From positions 2,046,001-2,110,000 of the forward strand of contig JBCAQO010000002.1 in assembly GCA_039111635.1 (NCBI GenBank): a DNA stretch of 64,000 bases, read 5' to 3'. Of this stretch, positions 44,978 through 56,551 are shown one piece after another. The notes beneath the pieces were generated by a model. It had not been told where the DNA came from. It did no database searches and saw only the letters and a program-made list of their open reading frames with translations. How positions within the stretch are numbered: the first letter of the stretch is position 1; every line of letters starts with the position of its first letter. This DNA comes from Heterobasidion occidentale (taxonomy: Eukaryota; Basidiomycota; Agaricomycetes; Russulales; Bondarzewiaceae). The position numbers and the translations under genes were made by a program.

Positions 44978-45213
44978 GGAACCATAGCTCCCGTACTGAG
45001 TTTACTCGTTTGTATGGCAGGGATCGCAAGTGTACATCAGCTCTGGTCCGAACGTCGAATGTTGAATTCTCTGGATCATCCTCACATCGCAAGATACATT
45101 CGATAAACATCTTATACAAACATACATCACATTAGCGACATTGCTCCTCGACTCCTTCAACCCCCCAGATAACTACTTCCTACAACACGTTGCGGTGACA
45201 TCGTAGTGAGTAT

Positions 45214-45425
45214 TCAGCACTTGCACTCGTTGGGCTTGCATTGGCAGCTGATGCAGGGAACCCTACAGATGAGCATTTCACGGATGGAAGGGAGAGATAT
45301 GCACGAACGATGCGCCGCAGCCGCAGGAGCTGGAACCGCAGTGCTGGGTGTTCACGATGACAGTCTAGATAAACAATGTCAGTGTTGGAGGGCATATATG
45401 GTTAAGCAACGCTCACGGCCTGCAT
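45214..45425 (-). CDS. metallothionein, 37 residues, three exons
   Basis: Small Cys-rich protein that binds copper, zinc or cadmium in the cytosol. Exons 45417-45425, 45309-45364 and 45214-45262 total 114 nt. The product starts MQATVIVNTQHC and ends SCQCKPNECKC. Its eight Cys are at residues 12, 17, 19, 25, 28, 30, 35 and 37, with CxC pairs and the CKPxECKC end typical of basidiomycete metallothioneins. The first exon is 9 nt; introns are 52 and 46 nt. The second donor is GTTCGT, the only GT site keeping the Cys-rich frame. A TATA-like box lies about 90 bp upstream. No longer frame on this strand competes. Frame consistency and the Cys pattern make it convincing. Confidence 0.82.
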
Positions 45426-45514
45426 GATGAATTCAAAGGTTGAGCGAGGTGTGGGGTTGATAGTGGGAGAAAACAGGTGTGTTTCGGTTATGATCATTCA
45501 GAGTGGAAACGCAG

Positions 45515-45524
45515 GCCTTTTATG
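45515..45524 (-). promoter_or_regulatory. TATA-like box of the metallothionein gene
   Basis: The minus strand reads GCATAAAAGG about 90 bp upstream of the metallothionein ATG, a usual distance for a strong inducible fungal promoter. I found no certain metal-response element by eye. Confidence 0.45.
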
Positions 45525-46856
45525 CTATCGCATTTGTGTGCACTTGTTTGTTCTCAGATGATCGGATCTCAATTGGATTTTCGGCCTCGGACCCTCCTTG
45601 CATCCAAGTAAGTCAATTCACCGCCAGATATCTCCAACTTGAAGAGCGCAGCGCGCGAAGCATCTCTTTTCAGTAAGTGCAATGTCAGCAACCCTCCTAA
45701 CTACCACACTTGGCCGGAACGTTTACGATCTCCGCACTGATCCAGACATTGGGGGCCATCTTTTGACGGAGCGCGTTGCGCCGTTGTCCATGCCTGATCT
45801 AGTGCCTTGTGCTCCACCATCCGACCTCAGGACTCCATACACAGGCTAGTCTTTCAGAGATTGTCCCACTCTGCATCACTGCACGTACGGCAGTGGAAGC
45901 GTCCCTGAGAATGGCCCCCTTTCGATCGATCTTTGATTTCTTATCCGTGTCGACCATCGGATATGCGGAAGCACTTGTCTCTGGATCCGAACGAGCATCT
46001 GACAGTCATGGCTCCTGCATTGCGGGTTTTCGCTCAAACATGACATTCTACTTTACCTCACCTGGTTCTGCTTCACATTTATCCTAGGAAGTTCATGACT
46101 ATTCATGCATTCATGATTCATCGTTCCAGCTTGATCGAGACTACTCGCTGTTTCCAAGATTGGACGATGCCACTAACGCTGGTATACGTCAATTCATCCA
46201 TTCGTGATGTCTCGCGGACAACCTCTGTTCGCAGACCTCGCTCCTCGGCGATCGCGGGGACTCGATATCAGCCGGTCTTCGCCCGAGAGGGACTTTGTGT
46301 TTTCACTTCAAAAGAACCACATGCATGTGTAGTTCGATAAGCTGCTCTAGACACTGGTAGATTCGATAGTACAATTAATGAACTTGACCTGAATGCATTC
46401 GTTGCATGCGCTTGAGATGGAACATTCTGGACAATCAATCATCTCAAGTCGGACACTTCTTTTTGATCAGCATCTGGACATTCTCAGACAGGTCTTGATC
46501 TGCCTTGATGTGAAGCTTGGAGGTGGCCATCGTCGTCGTGGGATGCGTGGTGGTTAATTTACGTGCTCGACGAGTGCGAACGACCCTAGCAGGTATGCTG
46601 TGAGCATTTGAGGTCCCAGGTCTTCCGAATCTATAAACAGGCCACCTTGCACGTAGGGCTGGACGCCGTTGGGCGCAGCGACAAGGGTTGTCCAGAATAG
46701 TGCAACGGAGTGTGGGCCGTACGGCAGTGGCCGAGCCGCGTGGCTACAACGTTCCCGCCTCGTGCCTTTCTGAAGACTTGGGCGTCGAGAACTTGATCTC
46801 TGCACCCTTCACCCTCCTCTCCCCAACACACTCACACCATCCGTTGATCTCTTCTC
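45525..46856. other. 1.3 kb intergenic region between metallothionein and EDC4
   Basis: Both flanking genes start outward from here. It contains two tiny minus-strand open frames (46444-46530, 28 codons starting MATSKLHIKADQD; 46347-46442, 31 codons starting MIDCPECS with a CxxC-x6-CxxC pattern). They lie end to end in different frames. I cannot join them by a credible intron. A minus-strand open frame at 46554-46805 lacks an ATG. No gene is claimed. Confidence 0.4.
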
Positions 46857-49800
46857 ATGGACCGCTCAGGCGAGATTCGCAATCTTTTCTCTAGAGGCTC
46901 CAGTCCACCTGGGCCTCAGCATCCTTACGGAGACCAAAATTTCCAGCCGCAGCAGGCAAAGCAGCATCAACACATTTCTCCTACCGGGTCTCTACGAGGA
47001 CACGTTCAATCGTCATCTCCCAGCCATGTAGAATCTCTATTTAGTAACTTGAACGCATCAGCGGGGCACCGGGGCGGAGGGGGCCCTTTCTCTAGATCTC
47101 AACGTAACTCTGCGCCAGCTACGCCAGTCTCCTCTATCGCGCAGTCAGCGTCTCCATCAGCGTCTGCTCCGATCTCCATCCCTGAGAGTAGGCAGAGTGC
47201 TTTACTATCTCTCCTTAGCTCGGTGCCCTCCGATGTCCCGTCAGGTTCGGCTTCTCTACCAACGCTTCAGCAGATTCCAACCCCCCCAGGTTCATCTCAG
47301 CGATCTGGGTATTCGAACGACAACGAGTCACAGGGCAGGCTATTGCTTGAAAAACTGATACTAGGGTGAGAATTTGTCTTCTCTATCTCTATCTCTCGCT
47401 AGAGAGCTTCCTGCTATGTCCGCGAGATCAGCTTCGAGACGTAAGTTGGAGGTCTGTTCGATCTCATTGATCGACCATTCATGAATGCAATGATTTATCG
47501 TGGATTCATGGGCAAGATCATTGCAGCCGTCTCTGAGAATGTACAGTGAATGCCCACTCGCCACAATGCCCGTTGTTAATCGTCTTGCGACTGAAGCGAT
47601 ATACTAAATGATCTTATCTACCCAGTGCTCCACAACCAAATTACGGCGATACCCAAGCTTCGTTGCTGCCACACCTTGGACCATCCCCTCCCTATGTCTC
47701 TCCTCCTGATGACGTATCTCAACATGAGACTGGCTCTTATTACGAACCGGAAATTTCCACCCCTCACGGAGTGCCGCGCGAGAATTTTAACGGTTCACCT
47801 GCTGGTCAGACAGAGCCGCAGCCTCCGTCTCCGTCTCAAAAACCCTTCTTCGAATTCGTCTCACCATTTGATGCTTTAGCATCGACTCTGAACACGGCAA
47901 AGAAGCCTGCGCCCCCTGCCACGCTCTCGCAAGGTGGGTTGAGTGGTCAAGAAGAACATTGGTCGCCACCATCTCTTACTTCTGACCCTAAACGGAAGTC
48001 CGTCGACAACCTCATTGACCAGTTGACCAGGACGCAACCATCTTCTGGCCACTCCGTCCCATACGATGTCTTGCCTTCGAGCGGTGAGATGACTCCTGTG
48101 GAGCAGCCCTCTCAAACCAGAACGCAACCACGTCCTCTACCTCCAAAACCCACTCAGTCGTCTTCTCCTCGAAATTCTCCTCCGAAGATCCCCGCTCAGC
48201 CGCGCAGGGATGCGCATTCCTCTGATATCGTGGCGGGACCGCTGGCTGGATCTCCCGTGAGTCAGGTTACTAGGGACAAAGATCATTCTCCCAGTCCGCG
48301 CGGGAGCTGGAAAGGACATGAAGGCCGAGCTCGGGGTTCTGGTCAGAAAGGCAGATCTCAATCGGGTCCTCAGTCAGTAACCCTTCCTCCGATCGCGCGC
48401 TATGAGGTTCCTTGACAAGCCTATGTAGGTCTCAGCCGCAGATGGTCGTTTTTGATGTATCGCAACCACTGGTCGAGATTCAGGCGCCTGCCGAGGCCGT
48501 CAAGTCCACCGCTATCGCTCTTGTTAAGGTCGATTCTACTTTTCTCCCCGGCACCACTATTGGGGCAACGCACTGGGTTGCATATGCAATGACCAAAGGT
48601 CGGTCGTGTGCGTTGTCGCTACGATTTGTGCTGACATCCATCAGGTCGCGTCCGTGTGATCTCGCGATCAAGCGGTGATCGTACTTTGCTTCAGCTGCCC
48701 CAACTATTCCCTCCTGCCACTGCCCTTACTGACATGGCAGTCTACGGAAATAGACTAGCGGGTGTAACCTCTGATGGAGGTTTTGTAGTCTGGGAACTGC
48801 CTGAGCACATCACAGACGACGTTCCGTGAGTTTGCTGTTGTTACTGACTAACTGGTCATTGATATATATATATATATATCATAGCGGCAAATTGTTGCTG
48901 TGCATCCGTCCAGCCGGCGGTGCGGATGCGTTACATTCCGTGAAATGGCATTCTAGGCAGCAGGATGTCTTGGCCGTTGCATCGCAGGCTAACATATACC
49001 TCCTCAATGTTCTGGACGCGGCTGCGATGTACCGGGGTGACCCCATTGTGCAATCGGACTTACTTCGTCTTGTGCAGCCTTTCTCCATGTCTTCGGTATC
49101 TACTCTTTCGACGACTCGAGAATCGATACTGACATCCAATTTAGCCACTGGTCGCGATGGAATTCGACCTTGCACACTCCGCTATTGCGACGATTTCGGA
49201 AGATTCAATACTAACTTTTTGGAACACGGAAGACAATCAGCCTTTCTGGTCTCAAAGGATCCGAGGCGACGACATGCCCTCCTCCATTACATTTGTTGAC
49301 AACGGCTTCATCATTGGTCGAAAGCACGGTACCATCTTCCAACTTTTGCCCCATCTTAGTAGGAACGTCCTGGCGACTGTCAAATTTGTGAACGGAGAAA
49401 GCGAAGATTCTGATATGTTCGGCCATGCAAATTACGATGCCCGAATCCAGACACTGTGGGTTGCGAATAGTCGTCGCGACAGCATGATCGCGTTCAAATT
49501 GGGCTTCGAGGCAACCAACAACGGTGACGAGCCTCGCGGCTACATCCAGCAGGTTTTAGAGTTCGTCGGGCCGAGGCCCACTATCCACTTTGCGATCCTG
49601 ACAGCGGTCGCTGATCCTAACGGGGAAGAGGCTCATGCCGCATGCATCGCAGCGAAAGTGCCGGTTGGTGATCTGGCGCTCGTCGCCTTCTCTGTTCATT
49701 CCACTGGCGTAGATCAAGTTCTAATTCGCCGGGAGTGGTTCGACGGGGCGCTGGCGACTGCGTTGTCGAAGCTGCCAACAGGGTCGGCGCCGTACACCTA

Positions 49801-51668
49801 TCAAAACACTACGGAGCCCAAGGCAACGCAACTCGCCGCTCAACATACTCCCCCTATTGTCATGGCGCCACCTGTCCAGTCAACTCTTCCTTTGGGGCCC
49901 AGCAGGACCAGATCACCTCCTTCCGATGAGGTAGAGACAGAGCAAGTGCGCGAGGAAGGACGTCCTGTCGAAGGGCGTGGCAGAGGGAAGGGCAGGAATG
50001 TTGGGTGGAAAGACAAGGACGAGAACGGCAGTAAAGAGAAGTCTGGCAAGGGGTCTGAGAGTAGCAACGAGAGCTCTATCGGAGACGCTATGGCCAAAGA
50101 GATCAAGAAGATGGAGGAGACATTGTATAGTCGCATAGGACGATTGGTCGGAAAAGAGCTGGACAAACAACGTGAGTCACGACAGTTCACCATACGGTTA
50201 GGTTTATCTAAATGTTCCTCAGATCAACGTCTAGAAGAAGTTCGGGCCAATGAGCAGGCAGCCGACTTCGCTCGTCAAGAGAAAATTTTGAAGCTTATCT
50301 CCAATGAGCTGACCAAAAACACGACCAGAGTCGTTGAAATGGCTGTCAGGGCTGAGGTTCAGAACTCTGTTTTGCCGTCGCTGGAGAACATCACGAAGAA
50401 CGAGGTGAAAGCTGCCTTGAATGGTCAGATCGCGAAGGGCCTTGGCGATTCCATGAATAATGTAGGCCTTTCTTGATTCGTGTATCAATGCATAGGAACA
50501 TGCTCACTTGACTTTTAGGCCCTTCCAAACGAGATCGAAAAGTTACTTCTTCGCCCTGATGTCTTCAACCTCATTGCGCGGACGTTGTCATCCTCCATCG
50601 CTCCCGTCATCGAGAAACACGTCAAGGAAGCGATTAGCAAAACTCTCATCCCCGCGTACATGCAAGAGTCGTCGGCTATGCACCAGGAATTGTCCCGCGA
50701 GATGCATGGTGAGATGTTGAACCTCAAAAAGGAAGTTATAGCTTGGCAGAGCGACACTCTTCGAGGCCAGGAAGTGCGCATGTTTCCTTTGCTGTTTTAG
50801 TACTTCAACTTATATCTTCTTCTCTTAGGCTGTCATCAGGGAGCTAGAGCAGTCGGTGCGATCGCTGTCGGACCAAGTCAAATACTTGAGTGTCAACTCT
50901 AGCATTGCCTCGCAAGGTTCGAGACATTCTCCCGCGTCTCAGCAAGGTCCGGGCGCTGTCGTATCGTATGGCCAGCATCGTCAGCATCCTGTTCAGATTC
51001 CGATCCAGTACGGCCCCCCTCCACAACAAATGCACGGCCCTTGGTTCCCGTCCGGTATTCCTGCACCGCAGGCGTCTCACCCGGCCCTTCCACCGCCTGC
51101 TGCTGCGCCCACAGTTCACCGCACGCCTCCTACGCAGCATGAGGAATGGGATGACACCTACCTTGCTGTACTAGGCACACAGGACCCACGCCAGCTTCGT
51201 GAGTTGCTAGCAAGGTCCAACCCAGAAGCCATCATGCCCCTCAATGGCCCGGGCCCGTTGTCTCAAGCTGTTGTTCTGACGCTCGTGCATAGAGTGCGTT
51301 CTTTGATCTTCGTGTCCGAACCTATCCTGAGTCGGGACATTAGCTTTCTGCGGCGATTGGCGAGAGCGCGCCTGTCGATGAGGCGTTCAAGTCCTCTCTA
51401 TGGTGGCTTCAGCGTGCCGCGGCTGTTTTGAATACTGGCGTATGTTTTCTCTCGTGTCGTCACGATGCAAGTAAATTGATCCTTGTTGATTCCTGTTCAG
51501 GATCCCCTTATTTCTCCTTATGCAGCTCGTGTCTTGCCAACTGTCAGGCAAATGTTGAACACCATCAAGCAGCGCATCCTTATAATTCCTCCTGGAGGGC
51601 CTCAGACGCACGAGACCGTCCGTTCAATCACGGACATTCAAGATGTCTTGAGCAATAAGCCGCTGTGA
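46857..51668 (+). CDS. enhancer of mRNA-decapping protein 4 (Edc4/Ge-1 family)
   Basis: Scaffold of processing bodies that links Dcp1/Dcp2. The N-terminus (MDRSGEIRNLFSRGSSPPGP, ATG at 46857) and the next 500 residues are Ser/Pro/Gln-rich and disordered-looking. A WD40-like domain follows from about 48430: VVFDVSQPLVEIQAPAEAVK, GRVRVISRSSGDRTLLQLP, LAGVTSDGGFVVWELPE, LHSVKWHSRQQDVLAVASQ, and MEFDLAHSAIATISEDSILT with FWNTEDNQP. A charged Ser/Glu linker and long helices (about 50080-50800) lead to the C-terminal helical domain with DDTYLAVLGTQDPRQLRELL. Stop at 51668. An intron holds an (AT)n tract. Assignment rests on domain order. Confidence 0.85.
48862..48879 (+). repeat. (AT)9 microsatellite in an EDC4 intron
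   Basis: Eighteen bases of alternating A and T sit just before an intron acceptor ATAG. It is within a coding gene but spliced out. Confidence 0.8.
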
Positions 51669-52238
51669 CCGTGCTACTGTCTTGTTTATCAGTCGCCATG
51701 TTTCTTTTCTTCATCCCGTTTTCGACATGTAGACAAAGCCGGTCTCGTCTTCACCCCCACTCTTTGAAATGTTTCCACGAAAATGTCTCATGAAACTGTT
51801 ACGTTCTTCTGCAGGCTGTGCTGTTTTTTTCTAATGCTAGGTGCTCGTCCTTGCGTTTGTGTTTTCGATCCATGAAGCTTTGTTGTTGACTGACATAAAC
51901 CGTACCCATACTACCAATGGACTGTTGTATTGCTTGACTACCTACTACTTACCACTTGTGACAAAATCCAATGAAGTTGCCTCCTTGCCGCGTCCGAGAC
52001 TCCGAGTGTGCCAAGGCTAGTTAGGCTGTGAACAGGTTCCGCGTGATGTTTCCGCACGTTCCCGCGCATCGACTTAAGCGTCTTACCTCCCACTAATCGT
52101 CAGCTGCAGGTCCAGCGTCTCCTCATACTCCTCTACCTCCCGATCCTCGTAATATATCCAACGCAGTTTTACTCGACCTCTCAGTTTCTTTCACTTTGCC
52201 ATCAACCGAACGAGTAACCTTAGCATCAGCGAGACATC
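51669..52238. other. intergenic gap EDC4 to SFT2
   Basis: Tandem plus-strand genes. The gap holds the EDC4 3' end and the SFT2 promoter; TAATATATCC near 52150 is a TATA-like element about 85 bp before the ATG. A pyrimidine-rich stretch (about 52100-52200) follows. No gene seen. Confidence 0.5.
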
Positions 52239-53123
52239 ATGGCAGGGTCTAAGGGTTGGTTCAATCTCGAGTCAGCAGGAGCCGGTGTCCCCGAGACGCA
52301 ATTCTTCGAGGGCGATTCGGCATTTTCGAAGCTCGGGCTTACGCGCACGCAGAGGTTGTATGGGTTTGCGGGGTGGTACGTCTTTTCGTCCTTGCGGTTG
52401 AGCGGTCATATCTGCGAGATGTGGCGGGCGCCAGCTCACACAAGCACAGTTTCGGTGTAGGGTTTCTGCTGAGCATCCTCGGCACGGTGTTTCTGTTTCT
52501 TGGAGCTTTGACGACTTTCGCATGTGCGTGTTTCATCGTAGATCATGGGAGGTGCTATGATGACGAAAGGGGCCGTTTTCTTGCAGTTCTATATGCCATT
52601 GGAACGGTCGTTTCGCTTATTGGGACAGGTTTCTTGATTGGGGTACGTGTGGCTTTGCTTTTCTGGCAGGGGCTTGTCAAACGTGTATTGAATGGTGTGG
52701 ATCCGTGTGAACAGTTCTTCAAGCAGATCAAGATGGTGAGTTATCATTCAATGTACTATGTCCACTGCAGAGCGTTTATATATGCGGGGAATCTCGTAGA
52801 TGTTCAAGCCTGTCCGGGTGGTCGCGACTATCCTATTCCTTGTCTCGATAGGTCTCATATTCGTGGGAGCGTTTGTTCTTAATAGTGGAGTGCGTATGCC
52901 ATAGTTGTGTCCCCTTCCCTCTAATAACGCCTCTCCCTGGTTTACAGATCCTATGCATCAGTCAGTAACTACTACCCATAGTTCCTACCTTGTTGTCAAA
53001 CAACTAATGTTCCCTGTCGTATCAGTCTTCGTCGTTATCGAGTACCTCGCCTTCCTGTGGTATACGCTGTCGTACATTCCATACGCACGCAGCGCTGTGC
53101 TCAAAGTATTCGGAATGTCATGA
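52239..53123 (+). CDS. SFT2: Sft2-like vesicle transport membrane protein
   Basis: Golgi membrane protein helping vesicle fusion (SFT2/GOT1 family). Starts MAGSKGWFNLES and TRTQRLYGFAGCW (second part across an intron). Four hydrophobic helices follow: GFLLSILGTVFLFLGALTTF, FLYAIGTVVSLIGTGFLIG, VVATILFLVSIGLIFVGAFV and FVVIEYLAFLWYTLSYIPYA. FFKQIKMMFKPVR sits between helices 2 and 3, which is the conserved loop. Ends SAVLKVFGMS at 53123. Six or seven exons, with small exons around the helices. Length about 180, normal for the family. Confidence 0.92.
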
Positions 53124-53502
53124 GCATGGGAATCGCGGAAACTTGGCTCACATGGTTGTCGAGTAACTCAGAACCATGTCCATGCCGTGACATGTATGTG
53201 CATCGAAGACTTAGGAATGAATCAATTACGGCGGACATGTATTTGGTACGACTTATTTGTTGCACTTTCTCTTACGACTTGCTTGGAAATCTACTTCTTC
53301 CTTGGCTGCTTTGTGCGGATGGCGTAAGTCACACAACGAATCATGGATCATAAAGAAATATCAATACATATGTTGATACACTCCTCTTAAACATGGTCAA
53401 ATACATTGTCATCCTTCTGTGTTCGACCAAATCGCCTATACAAGGTAGAAATTATTGTCAGCCTGCTCGAAATTGGTACATCATTTCGACGCACCTTCAA
53501 AC
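53124..53502. other. gap between convergent genes
   Basis: Holds the 3' ends of SFT2 and glyoxalase II. AT-rich toward the middle (AATATCAATACATATG near 53355). No gene seen. Confidence 0.45.
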
Positions 53503-54629
53503 TCACCCCTTAAAATTGTTCTTCAGATTTCTGAGCTCATCCATTATTGCACCCAATGACGCATCCTCAGTGGCCTTTGTCGCCTTCCTGTGATAGTCGT
53601 GGAATGTGAGCAACAGGACAAATGAACTGGTAGATGAAGCCCACCGTATTGGCTCACTCGAGAGTCTCATGAACGGGTTCCACAGTTTCTCATCCTTGAT
53701 GGTGGTCAAACCAGTGGTCACCTTGGTCTCGGTCAACAGCCCGAACAGACCCGAAAGCGCGCTGTTAGCGGGATCGACGGAACGCGCGAACTTGACGTTG
53801 CTCGCGGTGTACTCGTGGCCATTATATACGAGCGTGTCGTCTGGCAAAGTGCCGAGGTACGAGAGCGCGGCATGCATCTCTGCGCCCGTGCCCTCAAAGA
53901 ACCGACCGCAGCCTGCGATGAACAGGGTGTCGCCCGTGAATACACCGCGCTGCGCCGAGTCTTTCGCGTCTGTCACGTAGTAGCAAATCGAGTCTTGAGT
54001 ATGGCAAGGGGTCGCGAGGCACCTGGATGGAAAAGTTCATAATGACCTTATGGAGCACAAGGGGACAGCGACGCACTTGACTGTTATGGAGTCCCCAATT
54101 GTGAACTCATCTTTGTCCTTGACCAGCTTGGTTATAGCTTTGACTTGGTCGCTGCCACCATAGATTGGTACGTCCGGGAAGGCTTTGGCCTGGTATCAAT
54201 CGTCACAACGCTACCCCACGCGGAAGCAATCTCATAGCAGTGACCAAACTCACGAATTGCTACGATCGATGCCCAGACAGATTCAATATCCCCCCGCAGA
54301 AGCCAGAAACTGTTGCAACGCACCTCGTTCCCACCGCTATGGTCAAAATGGTGGTGCGTAGTGATGACAGCTACGATCTGCACGCCGTACTGATCTGCAG
54401 CAGCCTTGACCTTATCAAACGAATAGGGATCGACAGCAGCGGCCTTTTTGGAGGTATTGTCGATGAGAAGGTAGGCGTAGTTGTCCTCGCGCACAGGAAT
54501 GGGGAGTACTCTCATTGTACGAACCGAGGACGACGAGAAAATTCTTGCCTGGGCCGGATACTGAGAGGCTTTCAGCAGCAACCGGGGAACCCGCAACATA
54601 CAGGAGATATCATGGCCAGGCACACTCAT
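53503..54629 (-). CDS. GLO2: hydroxyacylglutathione hydrolase (glyoxalase II)
   Basis: Hydrolyses S-lactoylglutathione to lactate and glutathione, the second step of methylglyoxal detoxification. The leader MSVPGHDISCMLRVPRLLLK (ATG 54629; a second ATG at 54599) is Leu/Arg-rich and may target mitochondria; the third in-frame ATG begins MRVLPIPVREDNYAYLLID, the start of the cytosolic form. Metal ligands: ITTHHHFDHSGGNE (THxHxDH), CHTQDSICYYV, RGVFTGDTLFIAGCGRFFEG and YNGHEYTASN. The last exon begins KATKATEDASLG and ends LKNNFKG at 53503. About seven exons. All catalytic residues are present. Confidence 0.95.
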
Positions 54630-54741
54630 GAGTAAGACCTCGCGCCGATCCCCGTGACCCTGCTAAATCACTACGTCATCGCGTTCCTCTTGCGGCGGCG
54701 AAGTCGTTGGTCGTGTCGACTAAGACTAAGACTCGACTTAT

Positions 54742-56343
54742 ATGTCTCGTCAATGTCGATCGAGTGCAATCCTCTATCGTCTTCCTTGCTCTGGGCCCAT
54801 AAAGTGGAATGCTAATCAAGAAAAACACATCACACAACATGACACCCCACTTTGCTTGTCCAGGGATGGCGATTTGTCTCTCGAAGAGCAAACTCGCAGG
54901 TTATATCTCCAATTTCTTTGGTTACCAGACGTGAGCGTCCAGCGTACCCTTTTCATCAACTCGGAACCGACTGTTTTGTTTGTGTGTTTAGGCACTTATG
55001 CCACTAACTCAGATGGTGATCTTCTTGTTGAGCCTCTCCAAAGGCTTCCAGTCGTCTACGGTTCATCCGCTTCACGCCGCCCTGGACTCTGTGATTCTGA
55101 CAGATCGATGGTGCTCGTACAAGTACCATGAACACTTGCCAAAAATCTTGGAGGATGACCCGAAAGATGACATCGAGCATCAAATGATGTCCTTTGCTCA
55201 ACAATACTCGAGGGCAGAGGACCACGAGCCATCACCTGCTAAGGCACTCCACTCCGAAGAAGAGAGGGAGACCTCTCCCGAGACATGGCTCGAGAGCATG
55301 GAAAAACGAGAGTAAGTCGGATATCTCTGCCTGTCCTTAACGATCGAAGTTTCATGAAGGGAGCATAGAGTTCAGATTCAAATAATACTCCACTTCATTA
55401 AGCTTTGTCTTCCTGGGCCCTGCCCGAGTCCACCTATGAGACCACTACCGGAACCTCCGCGCAAGCGTCGCAAAATACATCACCGACCCTCCTCATCGGA
55501 ATCTGAAGTCAGCACGCCGGTGCAAATTATGGAAGATCGGCTAGAAAGCCTCATGGACAGACTCGTTCTCTGGCAGATGGCACTTCCGACAGCACCGACT
55601 GAGGATCGCGCTGACGGTGAAAACGCGACTTCTAACAAGGAACCGAAGGACCTGCGAGATTGGACTCAAACCTTTTGTGACGACGTCGTGGGTCCATCGT
55701 AGGCACCTCCAAATCCTTATATATTCGAACCCTACCGATGCGCTGATCACCAACATTTTATAGATTCGGTTCAAAGCTTCCGGAGCTGTATCGCCTGCTT
55801 CGCATGAAACTGTTCCGGATCCCTCAGTGGTCCGAAGACGAAGAGGACGACATTGAAGAGACCGCGCATCATAATACGTCTCGTCCGACCTCCTCCCTCT
55901 TCACACCCGATACCTCGTTCGCCGCCGGCCCCCTTCGATCTTCTTCTTCAAGGCTGCTGTCACGTTCACGCTCTCGGTCCCTATCCGTCTCGCTCGTGCA
56001 GGAAGCCGAAGCGCGGCGGGCAGGGAATTCGCGCACTCTCACGTTGCAGCGAGAGGTGAGCATGTCGAGGGTGTTCAAGGACAAGACAAAGATCGACAAG
56101 GAGAAATCAAGCGAGAAATTGGGCAGAGCAAGATCAGGGCACGTTGACGGACAGGGAAGGAATGGGTTAAAGAGAGAAGATACGGTGCTTGTGACGGAAA
56201 CGCCTGTCAAAGTGCGGAGTAAGCCCAGGCATGAGCCTACGATACTGGTCTCTGAGACGCCTTCGAAGAAGAAAATGGGTCGAGGGTTCTCATCAGCTAA
56301 CATCACGATCAAGGGCGAGGATTACTCTGAGGACGAGCTGTGA
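54742..56343 (+). CDS. Sld3-like DNA replication initiation protein
   Basis: Sld3/Treslin loads Cdc45 on replication origins under CDK control. Starts MSRQCRSSAILYRLPC (ATG 54742) then SLEEQTRRLYLQFLWLPD. Next, VTVHPLHAAL-like wording (STVHPLHAALDSVILTDRW), CSYKYHEHLPKILEDD, and IEDRLESLMDRLVLWQM-like sequence (MEDRLESLMDRLVLWQMALP), followed by DLRDWTQTFCDDVVGPS and LPELYRLLRMKLF. These match the Sld3 core as I know it from fungi. A Ser/Arg-rich tail repeats TETPVKVRSKPRHEPTILV and SETPSKKKMG with S/TP sites that CDK could phosphorylate. Ends SEDEL at 56343. Six exons or so. The family is divergent, so this is a moderate call. Confidence 0.65.
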
Positions 56344-56551
56344 TCAAAGTAATCAGTCAATCATTAACATACTACGCTCATGCTACGATGTGATGTTTAC
56401 CGCGAGTACATGCAAATTCTCTGCGAAGCATGCTGGCGTTGTGTGTGGGCCACAAAAAGGTACGGTTGCTAAATACATACAGAGCTAGTCAGGAATACAT
56501 CCGAGGGTACATGCATTTGGAAAACGGTGTACAAAGACTCATAATCATAGC

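Noticed and set aside
46554..46805. minus-strand open frame ending LLGSFALVEHVN
   Set aside because: No ATG in the frame, an upstream stop close by, and overlap with the EDC4 promoter; no splice model could be supported.
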